Shown: in pieces, positions 63,609-64,000 of the stretch
Layout: each line of letters begins with the position of its first letter
Numbering within the stretch: the stretch's first letter is position 1
Assembly: GCF_004296575.1 (NCBI RefSeq)
Contig: NZ_SAYT01000003.1
Span: 124,001 to 188,000, forward strand
Origin: Dyella amyloliquefaciens
GTDB lineage: Bacteria > Pseudomonadota > Gammaproteobacteria > Xanthomonadales > Rhodanobacteraceae
Direction: 5' to 3'
DNA: 64,000 nucleotides
The notes under the pieces: generated by a model
Told to the model about the DNA's origin: nothing
Databases searched by the model: none
Seen by the model: the letters and a program-made list of their open reading frames with translations, nothing else
Made by a program: the position numbers and the translations under genes

Positions 63609-64000
63609 TCAGGGCGACGGCCGCGCCGCCGTCTCCATGGCCCACACGCTGTTGGTGTCACCACGGCGAGCGCGTCGCGCGGCTGCTCGTGCGAAGCTGA
63701 CGAAGACCAGGCCAAGCGCGATGCCGGCAAGGTCCACGCCAAGCACGCTCCAGCCCAGCGGCGCCCATGCCCTGGCGATGTCGCCAACGTTGAACGCGAG
63801 GTCCACCAGCGGCACAACGATGGTGAGTGCCGCGGTAGCCCATAGCAGCTCCACCGTGGCGCGCGCGATCGGGCGCACGCAGGCGTACCCGCAGGCGACG
63901 AGGAACAGGCCGTAGCAGGCGATACGCTGCGGCAATCCGGCTTCCACGCCCAGCCGCACCGCGATCCACGTTGCCGCGAAGGCGCCGGAAATCGCCAGGC
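63609..64000 (-). CDS. Multi-spanning membrane protein, partial (PepSY-TM-like C-terminus)
   Basis: The final ~130 residues of a gene that begins outside the window; the frame is open to the window end. At least four hydrophobic segments are visible (ISGAFAATWIAV; IACYGLFLVACGYACV; ATVELLWATAALTIVVPLVDLAF; VLGVDLAGIALGLVFVSFA) followed by a basic tail ARRARRGDTNSVWA. The spacing is like the C-terminal helices of PepSY-associated membrane proteins, but the PepSY part is not visible, so this is tentative. Confidence 0.5.
   Translation of the reverse strand, partial: LAISGAFAATWIAVRLGVEAGLPQRIACYGLFLVACGYACVRPIARATVELLWATAALTIVVPLVDLAFNVGDIARAWAPLGWSVLGVDLAGIALGLVFVSFARAAARRARRGDTNSVWAMETAARPSP

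Overview
The window reads as a chromosomal segment of a high-G+C gammaproteobacterium. Gene order and content (dinB, acnA/acnB head to head, sbcB-orn, folP-glmM, tpiA-secG-tRNA-Leu, prfB-lysS-bolA, smc-zipA) and the many palindromes built on TGTAGGAGCGCACCC suggest the order Xanthomonadales, probably Rhodanobacteraceae (Dyella/Luteibacter/Rhodanobacter-like). This placement is inferred; no 16S gene is present.

Layout. 0-22.6 kb is mostly core: scpA (partial), dinB, a PilZ protein, fadD, a lipoprotein, acnA and acnB (divergent), a six-unit REP array, an OxyR-like regulator, DUF2461, sbcB, orn, folP, glmM, a 2OG-Fe(II) oxygenase followed by a 279-bp tandem duplication, a lipocalin-like secreted protein, an SDR, tpiA, secG and tRNA-Leu(GAG). 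22.6-28 kb is an accessory strip of small genes, partly lower in G+C, starting right behind the tRNA: an ABM monooxygenase, a lone BRCT protein, a zinc-ribbon membrane protein, a frameshifted secreted protein, an acetyltransferase, a BamE-like lipoprotein and an orphan HigA. A degenerate hairpin recurs between most of its genes.

28.2-38.7 kb is a surface-polysaccharide locus resembling the E. coli NfrA/NfrB/WecB glycan system: a secreted DUF2334 deacetylase-like protein diverges from wecB-nfrB-nfrA-DUF4434, and a secreted clan GH-A hydrolase converges on the end. The glycosyltransferase carries MshEN-type motifs, so the expected logic is UDP-ManNAc supply, c-di-GMP-gated polymerisation at the inner membrane, export through a TPR/beta-barrel protein, and trimming by envelope enzymes.

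39-43 kb holds small genes and asnB. The asnB leader carries an uncatalogued 42-residue reading frame with nine Asn codons, followed by a strong terminator and a complementary antiterminator segment. This is a textbook attenuator layout, but for asparagine, and is the most striking regulatory find.

43-54 kb: a two-lobed periplasmic aspartic protease, prfB with its programmed +1 frameshift, a GHGA-repeat protein, lysS, yciI, bolA, smc and zipA; ligA, often next, is absent. 53.4-64 kb: a phospholipase D lipoprotein, an operon of Rieske oxygenase, APC permease and TMADH-like enzyme (probable methylated-ammonium catabolism), a MocR regulator divergent from an AhpD-like/cupin pair, a DUF2384-like protein and two membrane proteins, the last cut by the window edge.
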